A DNA stretch of 64,000 nt from Lachnospiraceae bacterium (GCA_017550165.1 JAFZQH010000013.1:1-64000); one strand, 5' to 3'. Shown: positions 25,022 to 33,861, numbered from the stretch's first letter. Made by a program: numbers and translations. Notes: a model not told the origin generated them from the letters alone.

Positions 25022-27952
25022 CTATTCTTTGTCGATGATAACATATACCCTTCTGAACTTGGTGATCTTCACCATGGTTGCGGACCGTTTGGCGTCCTCA
25101 ATCCTTTCGTTCTCCTTGGTAATGTGCTTAACCAGGCAGTCTTTGCAGGGCTTATCCCTATCGTAAAGATCTTTGTAGCATTTACCGCCCCAGGCAGGTC
25201 CTTCTCCACTGTCGGGCTTGGTAAGCAGCCTGTAGGTCTCATCAATTATATGAACATCTTTTCCCGGATTTGCCACCAGGATACCTGTTATATTTTTCAG
25301 GAAACTGTTGTCTTTTTCTGCCTTGATACGGAGAAGGTGGTCCCTTACCAACTTCCCGGCCACCCTGAAGGCCTCGATCATGTCCTCACTCCAGGATGTA
25401 GCTTCATTTTCCTTGATGAACATTACCATACCCTCAGACTGATTGTTCTTTAATATGGGCTCGCACACAAAGGAACCCACATAGCTGTCCGCCAGGATCT
25501 TCTTGGCATCTCCCTTTAGCTGGTTAACATCCTCACACACCCACTCGATATTCTCGCACTGCATCCGGACTATATCGATGAAGTCCCGCAGGGGTTCAGT
25601 GGTTATGGAATTCTTATCTATCTCCGAGCCTGCCGACCATCTGAAGACGATGTCCGTAGAATCATAATCAACTATATAGATATCGTTGAGCTTATATTCC
25701 CGGCCTATCCGGTCGATCATCTCAGATATGCCCACAATAGATATGTCTTCGGCGAATCTGGTCTCATAAAGGGCGGAAATGAAGTTCTGGTTGCTTCTGC
25801 CCCTTTTGATCCTTTTGCGCACTTCGCTCAGCCTCTTTATAATATGCGTATGTTCATCAAATACCTGATATCTGCCCTTGCCGTTCTTCTTTGCCTCAAA
25901 GAGGGCCGCATCCGCCTTCTGGAACAGTTCCTCGCAGGTCTTTCCGTCCTTTGAATAATAGGCGATACCGATGCTGACGGTGATCTCCGAATATACGCCT
26001 GATTCCGTCTTCAGCTTATTGATGGTGGAAATGATGTTATCGGCCTTGATGGTAAGTACATCCATATCCGGTATATCCACCATGAACGCCACATACTCGT
26101 CGGCACCCATACGCCCCACCACATCACAGTTTCGAAACTGCTTCTGGATTATCTCTCCGATCTCCTTTAAGGCCTTGTCTCCCTGACGGTGGCCATACTT
26201 GTCATTTATGGATTTGAAATAATCGATATTAATGAGCATGAGACCATGGAGGCTGTCGGGATATTCAATGATCCTTTCCTCTATCTCAAATGCTGCCGCA
26301 GACCTGTTAAAAAGCCCCGTCAATCTGTCGTATTGGGCTGTAGCCTTAAGGGCCTCATTTTCGTCTTTATACTTGATCACATCACGAGCTATCCGCTTGG
26401 CCTTGGTGCTTATCCTGTTGATCTCGCTCTGGACGTAGATCTCCCGGTCAACATTCTTGATGACCAGCAGGGTCTTGTTATTGGTCTTGGGATTCCAGCT
26501 CATGTTGACGGTGGAGATCCGGTACCACTGGTAGCCGCCGTGAAAATTATTATATATCTGGCATGTGACGCTTACAGGCACCACTGAAACCTTGATATTA
26601 CCCGATATCGCCCTGAACAGATAGGAAAGGACCTCGTCCCTGAATTCTTCCTTGATATCCATCTGGATCAGGTCAATGAAATCCACGCCAAATTCGCCGC
26701 TCATGGGCACGGCGGTAAAATCCGAAAATGTGGTGTATATCCGGCGGAATTTGCCGGTGATGGTGTCCAGTTCGAATACGGTGGCATCCAGAAGGGCCAT
26801 CATGGAATTATAGTTCTCTGCCACATTGTCGGTATTGGCGTATTCCTTGATCTCGAATGTATCAATAAGCCGCCTGGTTACCTCGTTGTAGGCGTCCATA
26901 TCCTCCATGGCATTGATCTTCTTAGCCGTATTCTTTATCTCTTCAAGGGTGTTCTCCAGCGCCTTGATCATCTTCTCGGAGTACTTGGTTCCCTTGCTTA
27001 CATATACTGCCTCTACGTTGCGGTCGGAAAAGTCCGTTCCTCCGGCTGTATAGAAATCCAGCTCCGTTGTGAGGGCTACTGCCTGGGCGCACACGGGGAT
27101 AGCGTCTTCCTTAACGCCTGAGGGGTAGCCGGTCCCGTCCCAATGCTCATGATGGAAACGGCATATATTGTAGGTATACTTTATGAACTCATTCTTATCC
27201 GACTGACTGAATATACTTATGATGTTACATCCCTGGATACAGTGGGTCTTCATGACGGCCATCTCTTCCTCCGTCATGGCCCCTTTCTTATTCAGGATCT
27301 TGGTGGAAATGACCAGCTTGCCCACGTCGTGAAGGAGGGCGGCTTCCGACATATTATTTATCTTATCCTGATTCAGTCTGGCTTTCTTATCCAGCTTGGC
27401 GTACTCTTTGAGGATAAGGCGGCTGTATTCGCTGACCCTTAGCATATGGGCGGGCTTTTCCATGTTGGGATGCTTCATTATGGACATTACCGCATCCATG
27501 ATATTCTCGTATTTTACGGCCTTGGGAACTTCCGCCGATACTTTGACGCTGCTCTCCAGTTTCTTTCTATAGTTCTTGGCCTCCATGACCTTATTTAAGC
27601 TGTCCATGACCATCTTGGGATTTATGGGCTTAAAGAGCACGTCGGAGGCTCCCTTTCTTATAAGGGAGTCTTTCTCTGAAGGATCTGCCATTCCGGTTAC
27701 TATTATGACGGGGATCTCGAAGAGGAGGTTCTGGTTCTTCATCTCTGAAAGGACCTCATAGCCGTTCATTTTTGGCATGACCAGGTCTAAGAATACGGCT
27801 GCAAGGTTGCGTCTGTGCCCGCGAAGGATCTTCATTGCCTGGACGCCGTTCTCGGCCTGGAGGATGATGAATTCGTCGCCGAACAGTTCCGCAAGGGTCT
27901 CGCGGGTCACCTCCGCATCATCTACTATGAGTATTATGTTTCCTCCTGCCAT
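25022..27952 (-). CDS. Receiver / HD-GYP / PAS / GGDEF / GAF multidomain regulator
   Basis: A 976-residue cytoplasmic protein. Receiver: residues 1-125, Asp56 in FLDLVMP, Lys108. HD-GYP phosphodiesterase: LLHDVGKL with His208-Asp209, HHEHWDGTGYPSG at 267-279. PAS-like: ~380-500. GGDEF: 541-698 with YDRLTGLFNR, LINIDYFKSIND and a signature changed to GADEY (616-620). GAF-like: ~715-870. The C-terminal PAS-like segment carries CYKDLYDRDKPCKDC, a Cys cluster frequent in such regulators. The HD-GYP part keeps the residues needed to hydrolyse cyclic di-GMP; GADEY is non-canonical and may be an inactive GTP-sensing domain. The start is ATG with GGAGGATAATA upstream. No partner kinase is adjacent. 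Confidence 0.93.
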   Translation of the reverse strand: MAGGNIILIVDDAEVTRETLAELFGDEFIILQAENGVQAMKILRGHRRNLAAVFLDLVMPKMNGYEVLSEMKNQNLLFEIPVIIVTGMADPSEKDSLIRKGASDVLFKPINPKMVMDSLNKVMEAKNYRKKLESSVKVSAEVPKAVKYENIMDAVMSIMKHPNMEKPAHMLRVSEYSRLILKEYAKLDKKARLNQDKINNMSEAALLHDVGKLVISTKILNKKGAMTEEEMAVMKTHCIQGCNIISIFSQSDKNEFIKYTYNICRFHHEHWDGTGYPSGVKEDAIPVCAQAVALTTELDFYTAGGTDFSDRNVEAVYVSKGTKYSEKMIKALENTLEEIKNTAKKINAMEDMDAYNEVTRRLIDTFEIKEYANTDNVAENYNSMMALLDATVFELDTITGKFRRIYTTFSDFTAVPMSGEFGVDFIDLIQMDIKEEFRDEVLSYLFRAISGNIKVSVVPVSVTCQIYNNFHGGYQWYRISTVNMSWNPKTNNKTLLVIKNVDREIYVQSEINRISTKAKRIARDVIKYKDENEALKATAQYDRLTGLFNRSAAAFEIEERIIEYPDSLHGLMLINIDYFKSINDKYGHRQGDKALKEIGEIIQKQFRNCDVVGRMGADEYVAFMVDIPDMDVLTIKADNIISTINKLKTESGVYSEITVSIGIAYYSKDGKTCEELFQKADAALFEAKKNGKGRYQVFDEHTHIIKRLSEVRKRIKRGRSNQNFISALYETRFAEDISIVGISEMIDRIGREYKLNDIYIVDYDSTDIVFRWSAGSEIDKNSITTEPLRDFIDIVRMQCENIEWVCEDVNQLKGDAKKILADSYVGSFVCEPILKNNQSEGMVMFIKENEATSWSEDMIEAFRVAGKLVRDHLLRIKAEKDNSFLKNITGILVANPGKDVHIIDETYRLLTKPDSGEGPAWGGKCYKDLYDRDKPCKDCLVKHITKENERIEDAKRSATMVKITKFRRVYVIIDKE

Positions 27953-28052
27953 TATTATCCTCCTGTTCTAGTGACGTAGTTTGTAAAAAATGTTTAACGA
28001 AACGACGCTTACAAAGGCATTGCTTTGAATATATTTTTTCATTCACTGTTTT

Positions 28053-28571
28053 CTATATGATGTTAAGAATAGTTGTCACGAGTTCTTCCACATTTCTATC
28101 ATCCACGTATATATGATGCGTAGCTGCCCGCTCATAGCTTGGCTGCCGGGCGGTCATCATTTCGGTGATGTGGGTAAGGGTGTGGTTGTTTTTCAGGAGG
28201 GGGCGGGTTGTGTCGCCCTGTAATCTGGCGTAGATGGTTTCGGGCTTAGCGTCAAGCCAGATCACGATGCCGCTGTTTTTCATCAGCCCGGCATTCTCGT
28301 CACGAAGGGGCGCGCCACCTCCACAGGATACCACTACTCCTTTTCTTTGGGACAGGCGTCTTAAGAGGTCCGTCTCCATGTCCCGAAAGGCTTCTTCTCC
28401 CTGTTCTGCGAAGATTTCCGATATAGCCTTGTCCTGCTCTTTCTCTATCTCGGTATCCATATCAACATATTCTGTCTCACTCTTTTGCCCGCTGAGCTTC
28501 TTTGCCAGCACACTGCCCACCGTGCTTTTCCCGGTACCCATATAGCCTATGAGATAAATATTGCCATTCAT
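28053..28571 (-). CDS. aroK: Shikimate kinase
   Basis: A 172-residue cytoplasmic enzyme that phosphorylates shikimate in the chorismate pathway. The P-loop GYMGTGKST is at residues 9-17. The substrate motifs are present: a D-M-D pair (YVDMDTEIE), FRDMETDLLRRL and VSCGGGAPLR. Its size is normal. The start is ATG with AAAGGAAAG upstream. No other aro gene is nearby. The cytidylate-kinase-like gene lies 70 bases upstream on the same strand. Confidence 0.95.
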   Translation of the reverse strand: MNGNIYLIGYMGTGKSTVGSVLAKKLSGQKSETEYVDMDTEIEKEQDKAISEIFAEQGEEAFRDMETDLLRRLSQRKGVVVSCGGGAPLRDENAGLMKNSGIVIWLDAKPETIYARLQGDTTRPLLKNNHTLTHITEMMTARQPSYERAATHHIYVDDRNVEELVTTILNII

Positions 28572-28641
28572 CGCTTTCCTTTTTTTGTTTTCCGATCGTT
28601 TTATCCTTATTATCCGCTTCTCTTTTTTTCACGCGCTGAAC

Positions 28642-29250
28642 TCAGCTCTTTATCTCTTTGATCCGCAACTCTACAAGCTTTTTAAGGAGTGCTACGGTTC
28701 CGTCCACCCCCAGAAGATTTGAGTCGATCATGATGTCCTTTGTGTCCTTGCTGTCCCACTTGAAGTCACTGAAATAGTGATAATGGCTCTTCCTTATTTT
28801 GTCCATATGCTTGATCAGTTTCTTGGCCTGGGCCACGGTGAGGTTGTATTTGTATCTGATGGTGTTGACCCTGACCTCTAAAGGGGCATATATAAATACC
28901 CTGATGCAGTTAGGGTTATCCTTAAGCACATAGTCTGCCATACGGCCGACTATCACACAGTTCTCGTTCGTTGATACCCTCCGGATCACGTCCCGCTGAG
29001 CGATAAAGACCCGGTCGTTGGTGTCTCCGAATATGGAGTCTGTCAGAGCGTATGGGTCCAGAAAGCGGTTGATCAGCTTCTCATCCGCATTATCAAACCA
29101 TTCAACACTCATGCCGCTTTCCTGTGCCGCCATCAGTATCAGGTTCTTATCATAAAAACGAAAGCCCAGTTCCTTGGCCAGCTTCTCGCCGATCTCCCGT
29201 CCCTTGCTTCCGAAATTCCTCCCTATGGTGATAGTTATATTAGGTACCAT
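28642..29250 (-). CDS. Cytidylate kinase-like family protein
   Basis: A 202-residue protein of the family annotated as cytidylate kinase-like. NITITIGRNFGSKGREIGEK contains a glycine-rich loop in the P-loop position but lacks a standard GKST, as is usual for this family; FRFYDKNLILMAAQESGMS follows. RDVIRRVSTNENCVIVGRMADYVL is the second conserved block. Its real substrate is not established. I use the ATG at 29250, eight bases after GGGAGG; a TTG immediately before it is possible. AroK follows after 70 bases and may share the transcript. Confidence 0.85.
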   Translation of the reverse strand: MVPNITITIGRNFGSKGREIGEKLAKELGFRFYDKNLILMAAQESGMSVEWFDNADEKLINRFLDPYALTDSIFGDTNDRVFIAQRDVIRRVSTNENCVIVGRMADYVLKDNPNCIRVFIYAPLEVRVNTIRYKYNLTVAQAKKLIKHMDKIRKSHYHYFSDFKWDSKDTKDIMIDSNLLGVDGTVALLKKLVELRIKEIKS

Positions 29251-29353
29251 CAATTACGCCTCCCTTTTCTACTCCAAATTGCCACGCAATTTAAGTAATT
29301 ATATCATACTTATGCGAATAAAACAAATAAATCGGTAAGTTTACAATGCTATT

Positions 29354-30691
29354 TTATATCTTGGGGTCCAGTATCGGAAGAACAGTATCATCCTTTAAGA
29401 ATGTACACATATAGATAGGATAGTATGTACGATCTTTATCAGTTGATATGTTATAGTTTGTAAAAATGAAGGCATCCTTAATGCCAAAATCCTTGATATT
29501 AAGGACATTATTTATGGCAGAATGAATATAATAGTCTTTACCGCTTTTAACTTCGATGGGCAGGACCCTGTTCAGGTGTTCTATTATAAAGTCCAGCTCA
29601 CCAAGTTTTCTGCTTTTGTAATAGAATAGGTCAAATCCGTTTTTATATAGTTCCATTGCTACATAGTTTTCATATATTCCGCCATAATTGACACTTTCAT
29701 CCCCATTAAGGACAGCAAACTTTGTACTGTTACCATAGACGCCTGTAAGGAGTCCAACATCAGACAGATACATTTTAAAAAGGTTGCTTTTTTCATTTTG
29801 TTTTAAAGAAAGACGTGGCTCAGAGGAATTATAGCAAGGCAGCGCTACCCCTGCTTTGATAAGCCAAAGAAAACTATCCTCTGAACGCTCAAATTTGAGC
29901 CCTTTCTTTATATCAGCGTAATTAAAACGCTTGTTTTGTTTTAAAAGCTCTGTAGGGATAAGATCATATATTTTTTTAAGATATAGTTTCTTTTCTTCCT
30001 TTTCATATTTGGTAAAGTCTCGCTTATACTGGGTTATTATATTCTTCTGGATACGCGATACTTCATTCATATCACCGTTCTCGACATAAGAATTGACAAC
30101 CTGTGGCATACCACCAACCACAAGATATCTTCGGAAATAATCCATCATCTTATCATGAACGACCTCGGATAGAGCTTCCCTGGATTTAAAATGAACCTGC
30201 ATATATGAAACAATGTCTGCTTCAACTCCGCAAGCAAATAAAAATTCAACAAAATCCAAGGGATACATTTGCAATTCATCCATATATCCGACGGGTGCAG
30301 ACCTTATATCTTTCAGTTCAATCCCTAATAGTGATCCGCTCATAATAAAACGATATCTCCCGTCATCGACCCAAAACTTGATCTTAGTGATAATATCCGG
30401 ATACTCCTGTATTTCATCGATAAATATAATGGTCTTATTCTCAGTAGGTGATATGCCAGAGACTAATGAAACATTCATCTTTAATTCATCAATGTTGTTG
30501 GAAACAGAGAATGCTTTCGTATAATCCGGGTTTTCTAAAAGATTTAGTTCAATATGATCAACACGACAATCAGAAAGGCATTTTCTGATTATGAATGTTT
30601 TACCAACCTGTCTGGCTCCGCTGATCAGGAGGGCGGTCTTCCCCTTTTTGATCCATTGTGTAATTTCTTTTTCGATTGATCTGTTCAGCAA
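29354..30691 (-). CDS. AAA ATPase with C-terminal DUF4143-type nuclease-like domain
   Basis: A 445-residue protein of a large family of mobile-type ATPases. Walker A is ISGARQVGKTF (residues 23-33), Walker B IIFIDEIQE (~88-96), followed by the sensor MSGS. The C-terminal region has VAMELYKNGFDLFYYKSRKLGELDFIIE...LPIEVKSGKDY, the DUF4143/PD-(D/E)XK-like pattern. The biological role of the family is unclear; members occur in many strain-specific copies. The start is TTG, nine bases after GGAGG; ATG codons nearby are out of frame. The gene is visibly AT-richer than aroK and its neighbours and is preceded by an unusual repeat array, both consistent with acquisition. Confidence 0.88.
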   Translation of the reverse strand: MLNRSIEKEITQWIKKGKTALLISGARQVGKTFIIRKCLSDCRVDHIELNLLENPDYTKAFSVSNNIDELKMNVSLVSGISPTENKTIIFIDEIQEYPDIITKIKFWVDDGRYRFIMSGSLLGIELKDIRSAPVGYMDELQMYPLDFVEFLFACGVEADIVSYMQVHFKSREALSEVVHDKMMDYFRRYLVVGGMPQVVNSYVENGDMNEVSRIQKNIITQYKRDFTKYEKEEKKLYLKKIYDLIPTELLKQNKRFNYADIKKGLKFERSEDSFLWLIKAGVALPCYNSSEPRLSLKQNEKSNLFKMYLSDVGLLTGVYGNSTKFAVLNGDESVNYGGIYENYVAMELYKNGFDLFYYKSRKLGELDFIIEHLNRVLPIEVKSGKDYYIHSAINNVLNIKDFGIKDAFIFTNYNISTDKDRTYYPIYMCTFLKDDTVLPILDPKI

Positions 30692-30758
30692 GTGTCATGT
30701 ACCTCCTTGAGAATATATCGAAGAATCAGTACTTTATAAACTTATCCTACATCGATTC

Positions 30759-30837
30759 TGCCACTTTTGCAATAAGATTTCAGAGTTATTTGCCACTTTT
30801 GCAATGTAATTTGGGACTTATTTGCCACTTTTGCAAT
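30759..30837. repeat. Three 15-bp direct repeats at exact 32-bp period
   Basis: TGCCACTTTTGCAAT occurs at 30759-30773, 30791-30805 and 30823-30837, each start 32 bases from the last. The second and third copies are also preceded by TTATT. The array begins 68 bases upstream of the DUF4143 ATPase start. Spacing near three helical turns would put all copies on one DNA face. It could be an operator for the ATPase gene, or the multi-repeat end of a lost IS21-like element; the latter rests on my memory of such ends and is unproven. Confidence 0.85.
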
Positions 30838-30899
30838 AGATTATCGCAGATGTGTTAAATAAATTGTAGCAGTCAAGAAAAGTAGACACGAAAATTAAA

Positions 30900-30919
30900 C
30901 CCCGTGATCTCTCACGGGG
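30900..30919 (-). terminator. Rho-independent terminator of the Ig-like protein gene
   Basis: CCCCGTGA (30900-30907), loop TCTC, TCACGGGG (30912-30919). On the minus strand it is followed by TTTAATTTT, 21 bases beyond the stop of the gene ending at 30941. Confidence 0.85.
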
Positions 30920-30940
30920 CTTTGTACTTAGTCATATGAC

Positions 30941-32005
30941 TTAGTTATGGCGGATCCTGAAGGTTATGGTTGCTTTCTTCTTGCTGCCGTCCTTTGCAGT
31001 AGCCTTAACTGTTATCAGGTCACCAAGCTGGGGGCCTATATCCTTAACATCAAGAATACACTTCTTGCCTGTCTTGTTCTTTAAAGTGGCGATCTTCTTA
31101 CCTGTCTTGTTGGTGATCTCCCACTTAACGTCCTTGTTGGCTGCGCTTGCAGGAAGTACGGATGCCGTCAATGTAGTCCATCCGTCTACGGGAAGTTCGT
31201 ATATGCCGGACTCATTAGCCGCTACACTGCTGTTAATGGTGATACTGTCAACCAATACCTTCTTAACCTTAATAGTGCACTTTACGGTCTTCTTACCTAC
31301 CTTAACTGAGATGGTGGTTGTACCCGGCTTCTTGGCCTTAACAAGCCCTGTCTTCTTTCCTACAGTAGCAACCTTCTTGTTACTGCTGGACCATGATACA
31401 TCCAATGTGGTGCTGGCTGAATATGATACTCCAAGCTGCTGAGTATCTCCCGGCTCAAGAACACCTGCGGGCTTATTGGTTATCTTTACGAATTTGGGTT
31501 TCTCATTATATACAGGATCTGGTATTGAAATGGCAACTGCGTTATTGCTTTTAGTCTTAAATGACAGTTTACCATCAGACCTGGCTACAGTATCGCCTTC
31601 TTTCCATTCACCGGTCTTCTTATTAAACTGGGAAACCTTGAATTTCATATCTTTTGTTATGCGGTCATCTACAACCTTAATGGTGGTTCCTTCTTCATCG
31701 TCCACTACGCTGCCTTTCAGTCCGAATACCATAAAGAGTTGACGTTTGGGATTCTGGGCATGAAAATGGGCTACCATAGCCACGTTCTTGGCAGGATCCA
31801 TTGCCACTCCCACATTTGTGGAGGCGATCTTCTCTTCTTCTTTCTTGTCATAGTAAGTAGTCGCCGAGATCTTAGCCTTGGAGATATTAAATGCAGCGGT
31901 ATCTGCCGCCGTCATGGTATAGGCTGCAAAAGCAGTCTGAACGCATCCCACTGTCATCACAGCCGCTGTAATAACAGCCAGTAACTTCTTTCCCGGATTC
32001 TTCAT
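30941..32005 (-). CDS. Secreted Ig-like (Big_2) protein with shared N-terminal domain
   Basis: A 354-residue protein starting at the ATG at 32005, where GGGGAGGAA lies eight bases upstream; the frame is open 13 codons further but without such a site. MKNPGKKLLAVITAAVMTVG is a signal peptide. Residues ~30-160 form a domain (AQNPKRQLFMVFGLKGS ... KKTGEW ... NAVAI) also found in the genes at 32185, 36033 and 36895. A Big_2 Ig-like domain follows (VSWSSSNKKVATVGKKTGLV, KAKKPGTTTISVKVG), then a second divergent Ig-like domain (LPASAANKDVKWEITNKTGK) to the end. There is no sortase motif or C-terminal anchor. The protein is probably released or bound to the wall by its domains. It has its own promoter and terminator. 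Confidence 0.88.
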   Translation of the reverse strand: MKNPGKKLLAVITAAVMTVGCVQTAFAAYTMTAADTAAFNISKAKISATTYYDKKEEEKIASTNVGVAMDPAKNVAMVAHFHAQNPKRQLFMVFGLKGSVVDDEEGTTIKVVDDRITKDMKFKVSQFNKKTGEWKEGDTVARSDGKLSFKTKSNNAVAISIPDPVYNEKPKFVKITNKPAGVLEPGDTQQLGVSYSASTTLDVSWSSSNKKVATVGKKTGLVKAKKPGTTTISVKVGKKTVKCTIKVKKVLVDSITINSSVAANESGIYELPVDGWTTLTASVLPASAANKDVKWEITNKTGKKIATLKNKTGKKCILDVKDIGPQLGDLITVKATAKDGSKKKATITFRIRHN

Positions 32006-32076
32006 TATTATTCCTCCCCTTATTAACACATCTGATATAGTCATATCACCCGTGTCATTGTTTACAATACACCTTC

Positions 32077-32106
32077 ATTATATCAATTATGGTAAAAAAA
32101 TGTAAA
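32077..32106 (-). promoter_or_regulatory. Promoter of the Ig-like protein gene at 30941-32005
   Basis: On the minus strand TTTACA (32101-32106), an 18-base spacer and TATAAT (32077-32082), about 70 bases before the start codon. It lies between the terminator of the upstream gene and this gene, so the two Ig-like genes are probably separate transcripts. Confidence 0.7.
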
Positions 32107-32132
32107 CACTTTTTTAAAAAAATGGAAAAAAA

Positions 32133-32164
32133 GGAGACAGAAAACTAAACAGCCCTCTGTCTCC
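32133..32164 (-). terminator. Rho-independent terminator of the gene at 32185-33183
   Basis: GGAGACAG (32133-32140) pairs with CTGTCTCC (32157-32164). On the minus strand a run of eight T follows (32125-32132). It begins 20 bases after the stop codon. Confidence 0.85.
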
Positions 32165-32184
32165 TAACGCTATCAGTATGATGC

Positions 32185-33183
32185 CTAAACAACCTTTATA
32201 GTCATGGTCTTCTTAATCTTGCTGTCACCTTTTGATGTAACACGAACATTTATCACATCTCCGGATTCAGCAGTTTTTTTAATTTTAAGCTTGCACTTCT
32301 TATCGGTCTTATTAGTCAACGATGCAATCTTCTTGCCTCTCTTGTTGGTGATTTCCCACTTAATTCCCTTGTTGGTCGCATTGGATGGAACTATAGAAGC
32401 GCGAAGTGTTGCAGTTTTTCCGGCAGATACTTCCGTTACATTGCCGGAAATATCAATATCGGTTACCTTCTTTAATACCTTTACAGAACAGGTTACCTTC
32501 TTGCCTGCTATTGTCAGTGATATTGAAGCGGTACCCTTTTTCTTGGCAGTAACAAGCCCGGTCTTTGATACACTGGCTACACCCTTGTTACTGGATTCCC
32601 ATTCCCTCTTAAATGTGGAGTATGAACTGGGTGTAAGCTGCGTGATAGAAAGCTGAACCTTTTCACCGGGCTCAAGTTCAAGTTTCTTGGCAGAAAGAGT
32701 AAGCTTGCTTATTTTCTTCTTACTGGGATTATTATCCGTGATGATAATGGGGTTACGGCTCTTTACTTTGAATCTTAAGAAATCCGTAGACTTGCTTACA
32801 GAAAGCTTATCCCATACCTTATCATCTGAGTTCCACTGGAATGCTGCCACCTTTTTACTGGACATAAAGCAAGCCACCCTAATGGATGTTCCGTCATCTG
32901 AATCAACGGAACCTTTAAGTCCGAAGATGTACTTTGTAGCCGCACTGGGATACATAGCATAAAATGTACCCAACTTGTCAGCCAAATCCGCTGTCATGGT
33001 AAGCTGAGCCTTCTTAACATCATCGTCCTCATTAACTGCTGATACGATAATGCCCTTAATATCCAAAGCTTTAGTATCTGCCGAGGTGGGTGTATAGGCT
33101 GAAACAGTGGCCACACATCCGACCATCATAACTGCAGCCGTAACAACAGCAAGCAGCTTCTTTCCTAAATTACTCTTTTTCAT
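32185..33183 (-). CDS. Secreted Ig-like protein, paralogue of the gene at 30941
   Basis: A 332-residue protein starting at the ATG at 33183 (GGGAGGAATATTA upstream); an in-frame extension of 12 codons lacks support. MKKSNLGKKLLAVVTAAVMM is a signal peptide almost the same as that of the downstream paralogue. The ~120-residue N-terminal domain (YPSAATKYIFGLKGSV ...) is followed by a Big_2 domain (REWESSNKGVASVSKTGLVT, AKKKGTASISLTIAGKKVTC) and a second Ig-like domain (VPSNATNKGIKWEITNKRGK). Order and domain lengths match the neighbour, indicating an old tandem duplication with strong divergence of the N-terminal domain. No wall anchor is visible. Confidence 0.88.
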   Translation of the reverse strand: MKKSNLGKKLLAVVTAAVMMVGCVATVSAYTPTSADTKALDIKGIIVSAVNEDDDVKKAQLTMTADLADKLGTFYAMYPSAATKYIFGLKGSVDSDDGTSIRVACFMSSKKVAAFQWNSDDKVWDKLSVSKSTDFLRFKVKSRNPIIITDNNPSKKKISKLTLSAKKLELEPGEKVQLSITQLTPSSYSTFKREWESSNKGVASVSKTGLVTAKKKGTASISLTIAGKKVTCSVKVLKKVTDIDISGNVTEVSAGKTATLRASIVPSNATNKGIKWEITNKRGKKIASLTNKTDKKCKLKIKKTAESGDVINVRVTSKGDSKIKKTMTIKVV

Positions 33184-33273
33184 TAATATTCCTCCCTGAG
33201 TGATCTTATTTCGTTTCAAAGGTCAAAACCTTTTTTTATTATATCAGATAATTTGATAAATTGATATACTTTT

Positions 33274-33762
33274 TTAAGATTTTTCTATCTCATCTTTTTT
33301 CTTTTTGGTAAAGACAATGCCTACAACAATGGCTCCTACCACAACAACCACTATAACCACTATCACCACTATCGTGGTGGCATTGGCGCCTCCGCCGCCT
33401 CCGGTGTTGGTGTTTGCAGTGTTAGTTCCTGCACCGGCAGCGCTGCTGCTCTCTTCTTCTCCGGCCCCATATTCTGCCTTAGGGATTGGTTCAAGCCTTA
33501 CTGAGTATAACTCATAATCATCCTCTATGAATTCTAAACCGTCTCCCCAGTCTATCTCGAAGTCTCCGTTCTCATCACCTTCTATCTCAAGGTCGCCTTC
33601 TTCATCTCCCTCTTCCTCTCCTTCTGCTTCACTTACGGAAGAGCCTGCAACAACTGATGACCCGGTAGCATCCGAGGCGAAGACAGCCTGTGGCATGGAC
33701 AAGCCCATAACGATCATTACCAACAATATAGACATAAGGATCTTTCCTTTAAAAGCCCTCAT
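33274..33762 (-). CDS. Small acidic surface protein with C-terminal membrane anchor
   Basis: A 162-residue protein I cannot assign to a family. It has a signal peptide (residues 1-29, ending VFASDA), a Glu/Asp/Gly-rich acidic stretch (EGEEEGDEEGDLEIEGDENG), a short conserved-looking segment (YELYSVRLEPIPKAEYG), a Ser/Ala/Thr/Asn/Gly linker, a Val/Ile-rich membrane segment (~130-152) and a KKKK stop-transfer tail. This predicts a type I topology with a ~100-residue acidic ectodomain. AAAGGAGG precedes the ATG. It sits among the secreted Ig-like genes; an acidic cation-binding or partner role is conceivable but not shown. Confidence 0.8.
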   Translation of the reverse strand: MRAFKGKILMSILLVMIVMGLSMPQAVFASDATGSSVVAGSSVSEAEGEEEGDEEGDLEIEGDENGDFEIDWGDGLEFIEDDYELYSVRLEPIPKAEYGAGEEESSSAAGAGTNTANTNTGGGGGANATTIVVIVVIVVVVVGAIVVGIVFTKKKKDEIEKS

Positions 33763-33861
33763 ATGAATAATCCTCCTTTAAATGAATCACGCTATAGTAT
33801 TGTAACAATCTTGGGCTAAAATATCAAGCATACAAAAAATGAATTGTTTATAATAAAAAAA

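Noticed and set aside
29354-30691. Part of a defence island or toxin-antitoxin pair
   Set aside because: The DUF4143 ATPase stands alone between housekeeping kinases and secreted-protein genes; no partner gene, restriction or antitoxin gene is adjacent.
32133-32164. Fourth copy of the GGGACGGTT palindrome family
   Set aside because: The GAGACAG/CTGTCTC arms agree but the core is different and an eight-T run follows, so it is an ordinary terminator.
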